Made by a program: the position numbers and the translations under genes | Shown: positions 33,938 to 43,456 of the stretch, piece by piece | Layout: each line of letters opens with the position of its first letter | Position numbering within the stretch: position 1 is the first letter of the stretch | From: Maribacter sp. BPC-D8 | GTDB taxonomy: Bacteria; Bacteroidota; Bacteroidia; Flavobacteriales; Flavobacteriaceae | Direction: 5' to 3' | DNA length: 64,000 nucleotides | Assembly (NCBI RefSeq): GCF_035207705.1 | Contig: NZ_CP128187.1 | Coordinates: 2,356,001-2,420,000, forward strand | The notes under the pieces: generated by a model | Told to the model about the DNA's origin: nothing | The model's input: the letters and a program-made list of their open reading frames with translations, nothing else | Databases searched by the model: none

Positions 33938-35305
33938 TTACGCGGCAATTAATTTTTTAGTTAAATAATTAAATCGAAGATACAACATAATAGCAGATGC
34001 CGTTAGTCCGGTCAGTAAACCAATCCAAATTCCGGTACTCTTTAAATCTGTATGAAGACATAAATAATAACTGACAGGAAAACCAATTAACCAATACGAA
34101 ATAAACGTTATTACGGTAGGTATTTTCACATCTTGCAACCCACGTAAAGCACCCAAAACAACTACCTGAATACCGTCTGATATTTGAAAAAAAGCTGCAA
34201 TCAATAATAGTTCTGCGGCAATGACTAATACCTCTGTGTTATCAGCAAAATTAGTCATGTCATCAATATCTAAATATAACGACGGAAACCAATGCCTACC
34301 TATTAAGAAAAGCGCGGCAAATACAATTTCGAGTAAGAAAGTCAATAGAAATATAGACTGTGCAATTCGTCGTAATTCTTTAAAGTTTGACAATCCCTTT
34401 TGATTGCCGACCCTAATCATGGCAGTAATACCAAGCCCCATACCGAACATAAAGGCCATACTACTTAAGTTAAGTGCTATTTGGTTGGCTGCTTGGGCAT
34501 TTTTACCGAGAACACCACTTAACCAAACTGCCGATGTAAAAATACCAACCTCAAAAAACATCTGTAAAGAAGAAGGAAAACCTAATTCTATAATCTTTTT
34601 CATCACCTTTTTTTCAATTTTTGCAAAATTGAATCCGGTTACATAGTACTTAAACTTTTCTTTCGTTTTTAAAATAAACCAAAGGTAAAGTACCATGAAA
34701 ACCCTAGAGATCAAAGTTCCAATAGCAGCACCAACTATACCCATTTCTGGAAATCCGAAATTTCCAAAAATCAAAAGATAGTTTAAAACAATATTAATGA
34801 CGTTAGCAACGATAGTTGCATACATGGGGTATTTGGTCTGAGACAAGCCTTCGGAAAATTGTTTAAATGCTTGAAAAATTATTAAAGGCACCAATGAGAA
34901 AGCCACCAAATCTAAATATGGCAATGCCAAATCAACTACCTCAATAGGCTGCTTCATAGCATACATGATGGGTTTTGCCAATAAAATGAGGGCAAATAAT
35001 GACAACCCTAAAACAGTACATAATAGCAGTCCATGCTTTAAAGCACTTTTAGCATTTTCTTTAAGTCCCGCTCCATCGGCCTCGGCAACCAAAGGCGTAA
35101 TTGCCGTAGAAAAACCAATACCTAAAGACATGGCCACGAAAACAAAACTGTTACCTAAAGATACCGCAGCCAGTTCTGCCGTACCCAATTGACCGACCAT
35201 AATATTATCTGCCAATTGCACAAAGGTGTGGCCCAACATTCCTAAAATGACAGGAACGGAAAGCTTAATATTATAACGAAATTCTTTGGTGTAATTCTGT
35301 AACAA
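33938..35305 (-). CDS. MATE-family multidrug/cation efflux transporter
   Basis: 455 residues, twelve membrane segments. The start is TTG, the first codon after an in-frame TAG that precedes the N-terminus, and no ATG lies before residue 23. MATE features: GMLGHTFVQLADNIMVGQLG (first helices), duplicate halves and FFEVGIFTSAVWLSG in the second half. It exports cationic drugs or metabolites using Na+ or H+. The 348 bases upstream contain no clear gene. Confidence 0.93.
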   Translation of the reverse strand: MLQNYTKEFRYNIKLSVPVILGMLGHTFVQLADNIMVGQLGTAELAAVSLGNSFVFVAMSLGIGFSTAITPLVAEADGAGLKENAKSALKHGLLLCTVLGLSLFALILLAKPIMYAMKQPIEVVDLALPYLDLVAFSLVPLIIFQAFKQFSEGLSQTKYPMYATIVANVINIVLNYLLIFGNFGFPEMGIVGAAIGTLISRVFMVLYLWFILKTKEKFKYYVTGFNFAKIEKKVMKKIIELGFPSSLQMFFEVGIFTSAVWLSGVLGKNAQAANQIALNLSSMAFMFGMGLGITAMIRVGNQKGLSNFKELRRIAQSIFLLTFLLEIVFAALFLIGRHWFPSLYLDIDDMTNFADNTEVLVIAAELLLIAAFFQISDGIQVVVLGALRGLQDVKIPTVITFISYWLIGFPVSYYLCLHTDLKSTGIWIGLLTGLTASAIMLYLRFNYLTKKLIAA

Positions 35306-35653
35306 AACCTAAACTAATTTTTTGGTAAAGGTACCGTTAATTGAACAATTTACATTCGCAAAATTTAGGTTAAATAATCAATAATATGATGTAATAAAGG
35401 TGAACTTAACTGAAGTCGTTTGAGCTAAGTTCATCTATTAAACAAAAGGTTACAGAAAAAAAATGCAGAATAAGAAATAAGCACAATGACAAAATTAAAA
35501 TACTGTAAACCAACACTATACTAAACAAATACACACATAAATACAACCTATCTATACTTGTAAATTGTTCATCTATACACTTTACAGATACTATTATACT
35601 ATAACCGGCCGTTATTAGTACAAACACACCTAGGACCATTAATTACCATTATT
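35306..35653. other. Intergenic region before lone receiver gene
   Basis: These 348 bases are AT-rich with no supported gene. A hydrophobic minus-strand frame (35406-35639) is judged accidental. The region includes CCTATCTATAC (35547-35557) and TGTTCATCTATAC (35566-35578), the latter shared with the region upstream of the kinase gene at 43880-44968. Confidence 0.55.
35566..35578 (+). promoter_or_regulatory. TGTTCATCTATAC site upstream of receiver gene
   Basis: TGTTCATCTATAC matches, in gene direction, the sites upstream of the histidine kinase gene near 45 kb. It lies 75-88 bases before the receiver start at 35654. It may be a site for a shared regulator. Confidence 0.4.
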
Positions 35654-36058
35654 ATGAACCAAGAACCATTGGTTTGGGTTATCGACGATGACGATATCTC
35701 CAAATATGTAATGAAGCGATATCTTAATCAATTGTCAATTTCTAGAATTGTAGATTTTCCAGATTCAGTACAACCATTAAAACTGATTCAAGATAAGTAT
35801 GCTTCTTTAGACGAACTACCAGATATTATTTTCCTCGATTTACACATGCCCATTTTAAATGGATTTGATTTTGTTAAAGATTTTCAAACCGTGGCAAAAA
35901 AAATTGATAAGAAAATAAAAATCATCATGTTAACCTCGTCTATAAATGGCGAAGATGTTGATCACGCCAAAACATATCCAGAAATAACAGATTATTTTAT
36001 AAAACCGATTAAGCATAGAGATTTGGCGAGAATTATGAATGTAGAACTAAAGCAATAA
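35654..36058 (+). CDS. Single-domain response regulator receiver
   Basis: A 134-residue CheY-like protein with no output domain. Acidic pocket VIDDDDIS (residues 8-15), phosphoacceptor Asp in IIFLDLHMP (about residue 62), MLTSS switch Ser/Thr (about residue 95) and FIKPI lysine (about residue 116). It is probably a phosphorelay intermediate or a motility/adhesion regulator acting through protein contacts. It has no kinase next to it but shares an upstream motif with the kinase-receiver pair at 43457-44968. Confidence 0.92.
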   Translation: MNQEPLVWVIDDDDISKYVMKRYLNQLSISRIVDFPDSVQPLKLIQDKYASLDELPDIIFLDLHMPILNGFDFVKDFQTVAKKIDKKIKIIMLTSSINGEDVDHAKTYPEITDYFIKPIKHRDLARIMNVELKQ

Positions 36059-36061
36059 TTT

Positions 36062-36838
36062 TTAATCTTTAGTTTTTGCCTCATTCCAATACACATCCAT
36101 TTCTTCTAAAGACATATCATTCATTTCTTTACCAATTTCTTTTGCCTTGACTTCAAGGTATTGAAAACGTTTTATAAATTTTTTATTGGTTCGCTCTAGA
36201 GCATTTTCAGGATTGACACCTAGAAATCTAGCATAATTAATCATTGAGAAAAGTACATCGCCGAATTCCGCCTCAATTTTCTCGATATCACCAGCCGCTA
36301 CTTCTACTTGTAGTTCGCCAAGCTCTTCTTGAACTTTCTCAAAAACTTGTTGCGGTTCTTCCCAATCAAAACCAACACCAGAAACTTTATCTTGAATTCG
36401 ACTAGCTTTGACTAGTGCAGGTAAACTTTTTGGTACACCCTCGAGAACACTTTTCTTACCTTCTTTTAGCTTTATCTGTTCCCAATTTCTTTTTACATCT
36501 TCGGCATCAATTACTTTAACATCACCATAAATATGCGGGTGCCTATTCACTAGCTTATCACAAATAGCATTTGCTACATCTGCAATATCAAAATCATTGG
36601 TTTCTGATCCTATTTTTGAATAGAAAATAATATGGAGAAGCACATCACCCAATTCCATCTTAACTTCATCAAGGTCATTATCTAAAATAGCATCGCCTAA
36701 CTCATAAGTTTCCTCAATGGTAAGGTGTCTTAACGATTGCATGGTTTGCTTTTTATCCCACGGGCATTGCTCTCGCAACTCATCCATTATGGTCAATAGC
36801 CTGTCTAATGCCTCCAATTGTTCTTTCCTACTATTCAT
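36062..36838 (-). CDS. mazG: Nucleoside triphosphate pyrophosphohydrolase MazG
   Basis: About 258 residues from ATG at 36838 (MNSRKEQLEAL); an in-frame start 27 bases earlier is less likely. Two MazG domains are present, each with the EExxE...ELGDVL-type metal motif (EETYELGDAILDN and ELGDVLLHI in the first; EFGDVLFSMIN in the second), with the CPWDKKQTMQSLRH lead. It hydrolyses noncanonical and excess NTPs to monophosphates. In many flavobacteria mazG lies near ruvX/def genes; here it is 10 kb away. Confidence 0.94.
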   Translation of the reverse strand: MNSRKEQLEALDRLLTIMDELREQCPWDKKQTMQSLRHLTIEETYELGDAILDNDLDEVKMELGDVLLHIIFYSKIGSETNDFDIADVANAICDKLVNRHPHIYGDVKVIDAEDVKRNWEQIKLKEGKKSVLEGVPKSLPALVKASRIQDKVSGVGFDWEEPQQVFEKVQEELGELQVEVAAGDIEKIEAEFGDVLFSMINYARFLGVNPENALERTNKKFIKRFQYLEVKAKEIGKEMNDMSLEEMDVYWNEAKTKD

Positions 36839-37001
36839 GCCTAAAATTTTTACAAAAATACACAACCACTAATTGCCGCACTAAAAATGCTGTTTAGTTT
36901 TCGTACATTTAAAATCACAATATTATTTGAGACTATCAGCATTACTCAAGCAGATTTTAGATAGCTTAAAAAATCAAACGACAACATTATACACCACACC
37001 A

Positions 37002-37835
37002 ATGAATACAAGACGAAAATTTATAAAAAATGCTGGTCTATTAAGTGCAGCCACAGTACTACTACCACAAATAACAATGGCAACTACTAGAAATTCAAGC
37101 TATGGCGTTCAGTTATATTCTTTTAGAGATGACATGCTTGCCGACCCGATGAAAACTTTAGAAAAAATTGCAAGTCTAGGTTTTAAAGAAATTGAAAGTG
37201 CCGGATCATCTAAAGGGTATTATTACGGAATGACGCCCGCTCAAATGGGTGAAACCTGTAAAGCACTAGGTATGTCACTCACCAGTGGTCATGTACATTT
37301 AGATGATAAATTTGAACAAACCATGGCAGATGCCGTTGCTTCTGGTCAAGAATATTTAATATGTTCTTCATTACCATCTGACGGACAAACGGTAGATAAT
37401 TACAAAAAAGTAGCAGAGCAGTTTAATAGAGCTGGCGAAGCTTGTAGAAAGCATGGTTTAAAATTCGGTTACCACAACCACGAGTACGAATTTGAGTCTG
37501 AAAACGGAGAAGTACTTTATGATGTGCTTATGGATAATACCCAAAAAGATTTAGTACATATGGAACTAGATTTGGGCTGGGTAGTCATTGCCGGAAAAGA
37601 CCCGTTGAACTATTTCAAAAAATATCCGCAAAGGTTTCCGCTTTGGCATTTAAAAGATATGGATATGCATGAAAAAGTAAGTACAGAATTCGGTAAGGGT
37701 ATACTTGATGTTCCGTTAATGCTTGAAATGAAAGAACTGTCTGGTCTTCAACATATTTATATAGAACAAGAAGAATACGCAAGTACCCCTTTTGATAGCA
37801 TGATGCATAACATGAACTACTTAAAGAACTTATAG
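37002..37835 (+). CDS. Tat-exported sugar phosphate isomerase/epimerase-like TIM barrel
   Basis: About 277 residues from ATG at 37002, chosen because MNTRRKFIKNAGLLSAATVL is a twin-arginine type signal; the frame runs 75 bases further upstream but would hide it. The AP endonuclease 2/xylose isomerase-like barrel shows YGVQLYSFRDD, HNHEYEFE (metal His/Glu), ELDLGWV and HIYIEQEEYAS. It is likely folded in the cytoplasm, then exported to the periplasm. It is followed by an SMP-30-like lipoprotein, suggesting extracytoplasmic sugar conversion. Confidence 0.88.
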   Translation: MNTRRKFIKNAGLLSAATVLLPQITMATTRNSSYGVQLYSFRDDMLADPMKTLEKIASLGFKEIESAGSSKGYYYGMTPAQMGETCKALGMSLTSGHVHLDDKFEQTMADAVASGQEYLICSSLPSDGQTVDNYKKVAEQFNRAGEACRKHGLKFGYHNHEYEFESENGEVLYDVLMDNTQKDLVHMELDLGWVVIAGKDPLNYFKKYPQRFPLWHLKDMDMHEKVSTEFGKGILDVPLMLEMKELSGLQHIYIEQEEYASTPFDSMMHNMNYLKNL

Positions 37836-37843
37836 TCGCATAT

Positions 37844-38746
37844 ATGAAAATTTATAACCGATTAATTTTTACTTCTCTATTGTTGACAGCAATAGTTTCT
37901 TGTAAATCTCAACAGAAGGCATTGGTTACCGGTGGCTCTGAACTAGTGCAAGTTGCTAATAATTTCAGCTTTACCGAAGGCCCGGCATCAGACAAAAATG
38001 GTAACGTATATTTCACCGATCAACCGAATGATAAGATTCTAAAATGGAACCAAGCCGACAACTCTATAGGTACTTTTATGGAATCGTCAGGTAGGGCAAA
38101 TGGTTTGTATTTCGACAATAATGAAAATTTATTGGCAGCTGCCGATAATGAAAATGAATTATGGCGAATTCATAAAACAGGTGAAATTGACACGCTAATC
38201 ACACATTTTGAAGATAAAAAATTAAACGGACCTAATGATATTTGGGTTGATACAAAAGATGGCATCTATTTTACAGATCCTTATTACCAAAGAGAATACT
38301 GGACAAGGACCGAAGCTGATATAAAAGAAAAAAATGTCTACTATATTTCACCAGATTTAAAGAATATCTCAATAGTTGCAAAAGGTTTAGCACAACCTAA
38401 TGGAATAATTGGCACACCAGATGGCAAAACACTTTACGTCGCAGATATAGGTGACAAAAAAACATACTCCTACTCCATTCAAGAAGATGGCACTTTAAGT
38501 GACCGTAAACTTTTTACAGACATGGGTTCAGATGGTATGACGATTGACAACCTAGGTAATATCTACTTAACAGGCGAAGGTGTTACCATTTTCAATTCAA
38601 AAGGTAAACAGTTAAAGAATATACCAATCAATGAAAACTGGACAGCCAATGTTACGTTTGGTGGTAAAAATCAAGATATATTATTTATTACCGCAATGGG
38701 CTCGGTGTATACCTTGCAAATGAATGTACATGGTGTTAGGTATTAG
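37844..38746 (+). CDS. SMP-30/gluconolactonase-like lipoprotein
   Basis: 300 residues with a lipobox signal (LLLTAIVSC). Six-bladed propeller family with conserved NGLYFDNN, LNGPNDIWVDTKDGIYFTDP (calcium Asn), QPNGIIGTPDGKTLYVAD and GSDGMTIDNLGN. Family members open sugar lactones using a divalent metal. It starts nine bases after the isomerase/epimerase stop, so the two probably form an operon. Confidence 0.9.
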   Translation: MKIYNRLIFTSLLLTAIVSCKSQQKALVTGGSELVQVANNFSFTEGPASDKNGNVYFTDQPNDKILKWNQADNSIGTFMESSGRANGLYFDNNENLLAAADNENELWRIHKTGEIDTLITHFEDKKLNGPNDIWVDTKDGIYFTDPYYQREYWTRTEADIKEKNVYYISPDLKNISIVAKGLAQPNGIIGTPDGKTLYVADIGDKKTYSYSIQEDGTLSDRKLFTDMGSDGMTIDNLGNIYLTGEGVTIFNSKGKQLKNIPINENWTANVTFGGKNQDILFITAMGSVYTLQMNVHGVRY

Positions 38747-38748
38747 AT

Positions 38749-39213
38749 TTATTGCTTTGTAAATTTTCTATTTAAAACTCCTGGCAAATCTTCATTTACG
38801 CCTTCGGTTAAAACAGATGAATTTAAAACCATGGTACTAAAATTAGTTGCGTTTAAATCAAGCACACTACTTTGAAAAGTCCACTTACCGGTGAAGTTAT
38901 CAGTTCTACCACAGCGAATAGCATAAAAATCACCGGTTACACTGGTAATATTTAGTGCTACCAAATCAAGATCCCATGTACCGTCTACATTAATGATCAA
39001 CGTACCATTCAAACAATCGAGCTCATCTAACATATTATTAGAAGCAGTACCATCTTCATCAACATCTTGGGCGACATTCACATTTATTTCGGTCAAGCTA
39101 TACGTACCTATAACCAAGGCACTATCGTCCGTTATAGTAGTATCATCATCAGATGAGCAACTTACAAAAAGTAGCACTAGACAAGTAAAAAGAGAATAGG
39201 TATATTTTTTCAT
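38749..39213 (-). CDS. Lipocalin-like lipoprotein of unknown function
   Basis: About 154 residues from ATG at 39213 (MKKYTYSLFTCLVLLFVSC), with an Asp-rich segment right after the lipid-modified Cys. The body resembles small lipocalin-like domains of Bacteroidota (IGTYSLTEINV near the start, a GTWDLDLV strand and a NRKFTK end). It is convergent with the SMP-30-like gene, three bases apart. Function unknown. Confidence 0.75.
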   Translation of the reverse strand: MKKYTYSLFTCLVLLFVSCSSDDDTTITDDSALVIGTYSLTEINVNVAQDVDEDGTASNNMLDELDCLNGTLIINVDGTWDLDLVALNITSVTGDFYAIRCGRTDNFTGKWTFQSSVLDLNATNFSTMVLNSSVLTEGVNEDLPGVLNRKFTKQ

Positions 39214-39472
39214 GAGCATAATAAAATCGGTTAATCGTATATTGAAGGTAGGCAAAACAATTTATAATACGTCGATAGCATCACGCATCCGATTTTTATA
39301 AATTTCTCGAAATCTCGACTCTAATAAAGTTTCCAAATATAATTCTGATAGACATTATATTGAAATTCACACAATTACATAGTTATAATTATCAATTACT
39401 CAACAAAGGGTTTTATTTCTTATTAATTCCTTGATTTTAATTATCTTAAACGACTTAAAATCCAACCAAACT

Positions 39473-40204
39473 ATGATTACGTATATTTTTGAATTTATCG
39501 GTACTGCAATGCTAATTCTTATAGGAAATGGAATTGTTGCCAACGTTGTATTAAAAGGAACAAAAGGAGCCGATGCCGGGTGGACGGGCATTTCTCTTGC
39601 ATGGGGTATCGCCGTCTTTATTGGTGTATACATTTCAGCCGATGCCAGTGGAGCTCACCTTAACCCTGCAGTAACCATAGCGCTTGCCGTTGCCGGAAAA
39701 TTTTCTTGGGCAGCAGTACCAGGTTATATCGTAGCACAAATTTTAGGTGCCATGATGGGTAACTTTTTAGTTTGGCTTAATTATAAAAAACAATACGAAG
39801 CCACCGAAGATACCGATGCAATTTTAGCCACCTTCTCCACTTCACCAGCTATTAAGAGTCCGTTTTGGAATTTAATGACTGAAATTATTGGAGCTTTTGC
39901 CCTTGTATTTGGCGTATTTTATATAGCCGGCGGCACTATGGGTGACAGTTCAATTTCACTAGGGTCATTAGACGCGTTACCAGTTGCATTATTGGTTATG
40001 GGTATTGGCTTTGGACTAGGCGGACCAACGGGTTACGCCATTAACCCAGCTCGTGATTTCGGTCCGCGTTTACTGCATTCTATTCTTCCTATTAAAAATA
40101 AAGGAAATAGTAATTGGGGTTATGCTTGGGTACCAATTGTTGGACCTATAATCGGCGGAGTTTTAGCTGCCTTAGTATTTATGCTTATTGAAACCCTTCA
40201 ATAA
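39473..40204 (+). CDS. Aquaglyceroporin (MIP family, GlpF-like)
   Basis: About 243 residues from ATG at 39473. Six membrane segments and two half-helix motifs: GAHLNPAVTIAL (NPA, about residue 64) and YAINPARDFGPRLL (NPARD, about residue 184). The Asp after NPAR is the mark of the glycerol-conducting branch. It probably lets glycerol or other small polyols through the inner membrane. It heads a run of secreted hydrolase genes (40216-43403) with short gaps. Confidence 0.9.
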   Translation: MITYIFEFIGTAMLILIGNGIVANVVLKGTKGADAGWTGISLAWGIAVFIGVYISADASGAHLNPAVTIALAVAGKFSWAAVPGYIVAQILGAMMGNFLVWLNYKKQYEATEDTDAILATFSTSPAIKSPFWNLMTEIIGAFALVFGVFYIAGGTMGDSSISLGSLDALPVALLVMGIGFGLGGPTGYAINPARDFGPRLLHSILPIKNKGNSNWGYAWVPIVGPIIGGVLAALVFMLIETLQ

Positions 40205-40215
40205 AATCAACAACT

Positions 40216-41091
40216 ATGAAGCGTCTTATTCTACTTACTTGTATTTTTACCTCTATGAACATACTTGCCCAGAAAATGGTAGACTTACCGTTTGAATCTG
40301 ATTCAAATGTAAATTGGTCGACAGCTGAAAAAGAATATTACTCAGATATTTGGGAAACAAAGGTAATCACCAACGTAGCTGTACCTAGGTTAGAAGTTTT
40401 TGAAGCAGACCAACCAAATGGCACCAGTGTCATTGTTGCACCTGGCGGCGGACTTTACGGTTTAAGCATTGAAAGTGAAGGTCGAGATGTCGCAAAATGG
40501 TTGAATAAAAAAGGAATTACCGCATTCGTTTTAAAATATAGGTTGGTACCTACTGGTGTTGACGGCATACAAGAAATATCTGATGAAAGCGTCAATAACC
40601 CAGCGAAGATCGGAGAAAGGGTTACCCCTGTTTTACCATTGTCTATTGCAGATGGTCTTGCTGCTATTACGTATGTTAGAACCAACGCAGCTGATATGAA
40701 ACTTGATCCCAATAAAATTGGATTTATGGGCTTTTCTGCGGGTGGCGCAGTAGCAATGGGTGTAACATTTAGCTATACAGCAGCAAACAAGCCTAATTTT
40801 ATAATACCTGTTTACCCTTGGATGACCGTTATAGGTGAATATACCGTACCAGAAGATGCACCACCAATGTTAGTTATATGTGCTTCGGATGACCCATTAG
40901 GATTAGCAAAACCTAGTGCAGATTTATATTCGGCATGGTTGACAAAGGGAAAGATCACCGGGATGCATATGTACTCTAAAGGCGGACACGGTTTTGGCAT
41001 GAAAACTCAAAATCTAGCATCAGATGATTGGATATCTCAGTTTTACCGATGGGCATTAACAGAAGGTTTTACTGTAGCTGCGAATAAATAA
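40216..41091 (+). CDS. Secreted alpha/beta hydrolase (esterase-like)
   Basis: 291 residues with a signal peptide (MKRLILLTCIFTSMNILAQ). Oxyanion loop VAPGGGLYGLS, nucleophile elbow GFMGFSAGGAVAMG (Ser about residue 177), acid region CASDDPLGLA and GGHGFGMK (His). This is the Aes/BD-FAE-like acetylesterase pattern, often removing acetyl groups from polysaccharides. It lies 12 bases after the porin gene. Confidence 0.87.
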   Translation: MKRLILLTCIFTSMNILAQKMVDLPFESDSNVNWSTAEKEYYSDIWETKVITNVAVPRLEVFEADQPNGTSVIVAPGGGLYGLSIESEGRDVAKWLNKKGITAFVLKYRLVPTGVDGIQEISDESVNNPAKIGERVTPVLPLSIADGLAAITYVRTNAADMKLDPNKIGFMGFSAGGAVAMGVTFSYTAANKPNFIIPVYPWMTVIGEYTVPEDAPPMLVICASDDPLGLAKPSADLYSAWLTKGKITGMHMYSKGGHGFGMKTQNLASDDWISQFYRWALTEGFTVAANK

Positions 41092-41111
41092 CATAGTATC
41101 AACTACCACAG

Positions 41112-41780
41112 ATGAAAAACTTAAACTCAATTGCAATTCTTACATTTTGCACCTTTTTATTATCAACTGCAAGTTTCGCACAAACAGAAAATGTATTTAC
41201 AAATGAAGTAAAAGATATCACTGTTAAATACGACAGCATTTGGGACTCCAGCAAAGAAACCATTGTCTTCACTGGTAGTTCTAGTGTACGATTATGGAGA
41301 AAGTTAGAACAAGAATTTCCGAACCATCAAATTGTAAATAGTGGTTTTGGCGGCTCGCAAGCATCAGATTTATTGCTATTCATGGATGAATTGATCTTAT
41401 CCTATAACCCTAAAAAAGTATTTATTTACGAAGGTGATAATGACTTATGGGCAGATAAAAGTCCTGCTGATGTTCTTGATACGACTGCAGAGATCATCCG
41501 TCGAATAAAATCTAAAAATCCTGCCACTGAGGTTATATTAATTGCGGCAAAACCAAGCATCAGCAGATGGAAGATTCGAGGAAAATATAAGCGGTTGAAT
41601 AAAAAAATGGAACGTTTTACTAAAAACGACCCACAATTGTTTTACGTAGATGTTTGGAAACCTATGTTGAACAAACGAAAGCTAAAAACCGATATATTTA
41701 TTGAAGACGGCCTACATATGAACCAAAAAGGTTACGATATTTGGTATGAAGCCATGAAAGATTTAGTAAACCAACCCTAA
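41112..41780 (+). CDS. Secreted SGNH/GDSL hydrolase
   Basis: 222 residues, signal peptide ending STASFAQ. SGNH blocks: FTGSSSVRLW (Ser), NSGFGGSQASDLL (Gly), YEGDNDLWADK (Asn) and EDGLHMNQKGYDIW (Asp/His). It is a carbohydrate-esterase or lipase-type hydrolase. Together with the esterase before it and the GH20 after it, deacetylation of amino-sugar glycans is a reasonable guess. Confidence 0.88.
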   Translation: MKNLNSIAILTFCTFLLSTASFAQTENVFTNEVKDITVKYDSIWDSSKETIVFTGSSSVRLWRKLEQEFPNHQIVNSGFGGSQASDLLLFMDELILSYNPKKVFIYEGDNDLWADKSPADVLDTTAEIIRRIKSKNPATEVILIAAKPSISRWKIRGKYKRLNKKMERFTKNDPQLFYVDVWKPMLNKRKLKTDIFIEDGLHMNQKGYDIWYEAMKDLVNQP

Positions 41781-41792
41781 TTACACTACACA

Positions 41793-43403
41793 ATGAAGAC
41801 CTTTTGTATTCGAAGTCTATTTTTTGCAAGCTTAACACTCTTATTAATCGCTTGTGGCGAAGAGAAGAAAGAACGCATTGCTATGCCAACGACAGATTTA
41901 TCTAAAGCTAGCTTAATACCTAAGCCTTTAAAAACCATACCAACAAACTCCGCTTTTGCTTTAGATCAATTTACCGCAATTTATACCTCTAAAGATGCTA
42001 CATGTTTTGAAGAAGTAGGTACTTTTTTAGCAGATAAACTAAAAGATAAAATTAACCTGACCATACCTGTAAATACTGAAGGTGCGAATACTGTAGAACG
42101 AGTTATTTACATTAACCAAAGCGATAGCACAGATCTGGCAGCGCCAGAGGCATATCAATTATATATTAATCAAGATTCTATTATCATAAACGCTAACACA
42201 GCAGAAGGTGCTTTTAGAGGTATTCAAACCTTGAGACAATTAGTACCATTAGAAAGTAACGATACTTTAGCGTTGCAGAAAATATGGCCTGTACCATCGG
42301 GTAAGATAACCGACAACCCAAATTTTGCATATAGAGGTTCTATGTTAGATGTGGCACGACACTTTTTTAGTGTTGATGATGTTAAAAAATATATTGACCT
42401 GCTATCATACTATAAAATAAATATGCTTCACCTACACCTTAGTGATGATCAAGGTTGGAGAATTGAAATTAAATCGTGGCCTAAACTTACAGAGGTTGGC
42501 GGTAGTACTGAAGTTGGTGGTGAATCTGGCGGATTCTACACTCAAGAAGATTACAAAGAGATTGTAAGTTACGCAGCAGAAAGGTACATGACTATTATAC
42601 CTGAAATTGATATGCCTGGTCATACTAATGCAGTATCTGTATCTTACCCTTTCTTGAATGGGAACGGAAAAACGCCTAAACTATATGAAGGCATGCGCGT
42701 TGGCTTTAGCACCTTTGACACTCATAAGGACACTGTTTATTCTTTTATAGACGATGTGGTTAGAGAGATTTCTGCTATAACTCCCGGTCCATATTTTCAC
42801 GTTGGTGGCGACGAGAGTCACGTTACTAAAAAGAAAGATTATATATACTTCATTAATAAGGTTGAAAAAATAGTACAGAAGCATGGTAAGCGAATGATCG
42901 GTTGGGATGAAGTTGCCATTGCCGATGTAGATTCCACTTCTATTTCCCAATGGTGGGCAAGCGAAGAGAATGCTAAAAAAGCGGTAGATAAAGGAATGCA
43001 AATAATCGTTTCTCCAGCTAAGAAGGCATATTTAGATATGGAATATGACACCCTATCTAAATTCGGATTACACTGGGCAGCTTACATACCTGTAGATACC
43101 GCATACATTTGGTCACCCGAAGAATATGGCATACCAATGGAAAATATCTTAGGCGTAGAAGCACCACTTTGGTCAGAAACCATAAGTAATATAGACGAGC
43201 TTGAATACTTAGCTTTTCCAAGAATTATCGGCTATTCTGAATTAAGCTGGAGTATTAAAGAAAATAGAGATTGGGAAAACTACAAAGTACGATTAGCAGA
43301 CCAAGCTCCATTTCTTGACAGAATGGATGTGAAGTACTACCCTTCTAAATTAATAGATTGGAAGAAGAGCGACTACACTTACGAGGTCATAAAAAAAGAC
43401 TAA
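41793..43403 (+). CDS. GH20 beta-N-acetylhexosaminidase, lipoprotein
   Basis: 536 residues. Lipobox signal (LTLLLIAC). GH20b N-terminal domain (about residues 35-165) followed by the barrel: FAYRGSMLDVARHFF, HLSDDQGWRIEIKSWPKL, EIDMPGH and the catalytic DE pair in HVGGDESHVTKKK (about residue 334). It removes terminal N-acetylhexosamine from glycans by substrate-assisted catalysis. It closes a short run with porin and esterase genes and is followed by a terminator at 43422-43454. Confidence 0.95.
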   Translation: MKTFCIRSLFFASLTLLLIACGEEKKERIAMPTTDLSKASLIPKPLKTIPTNSAFALDQFTAIYTSKDATCFEEVGTFLADKLKDKINLTIPVNTEGANTVERVIYINQSDSTDLAAPEAYQLYINQDSIIINANTAEGAFRGIQTLRQLVPLESNDTLALQKIWPVPSGKITDNPNFAYRGSMLDVARHFFSVDDVKKYIDLLSYYKINMLHLHLSDDQGWRIEIKSWPKLTEVGGSTEVGGESGGFYTQEDYKEIVSYAAERYMTIIPEIDMPGHTNAVSVSYPFLNGNGKTPKLYEGMRVGFSTFDTHKDTVYSFIDDVVREISAITPGPYFHVGGDESHVTKKKDYIYFINKVEKIVQKHGKRMIGWDEVAIADVDSTSISQWWASEENAKKAVDKGMQIIVSPAKKAYLDMEYDTLSKFGLHWAAYIPVDTAYIWSPEEYGIPMENILGVEAPLWSETISNIDELEYLAFPRIIGYSELSWSIKENRDWENYKVRLADQAPFLDRMDVKYYPSKLIDWKKSDYTYEVIKKD

Positions 43404-43421
43404 CGAATTACACTTCATAAT

Positions 43422-43454
43422 AAAAAGCCTTGATTTAAAAATTCAAGGCTTTTT
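43422..43454. terminator. Bidirectional terminator between GH20 and receiver genes
   Basis: AAAAAGCCTTGA / TCAAGGCTTTTT are perfect 12-base arms with a nine-base loop. A runs precede and T runs follow, so it can serve both the + strand GH20 gene and the - strand receiver gene. Confidence 0.9.
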
Positions 43455-43456
43455 AA

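Noticed and set aside
35406..35639. Hydrophobic 77-residue minus-strand frame before the receiver gene
   Set aside because: Its composition follows from AT-rich intergenic DNA (Ile, Leu, Tyr and Val), with no start context or conserved motif, and it crosses the shared TTCATCTATA site.
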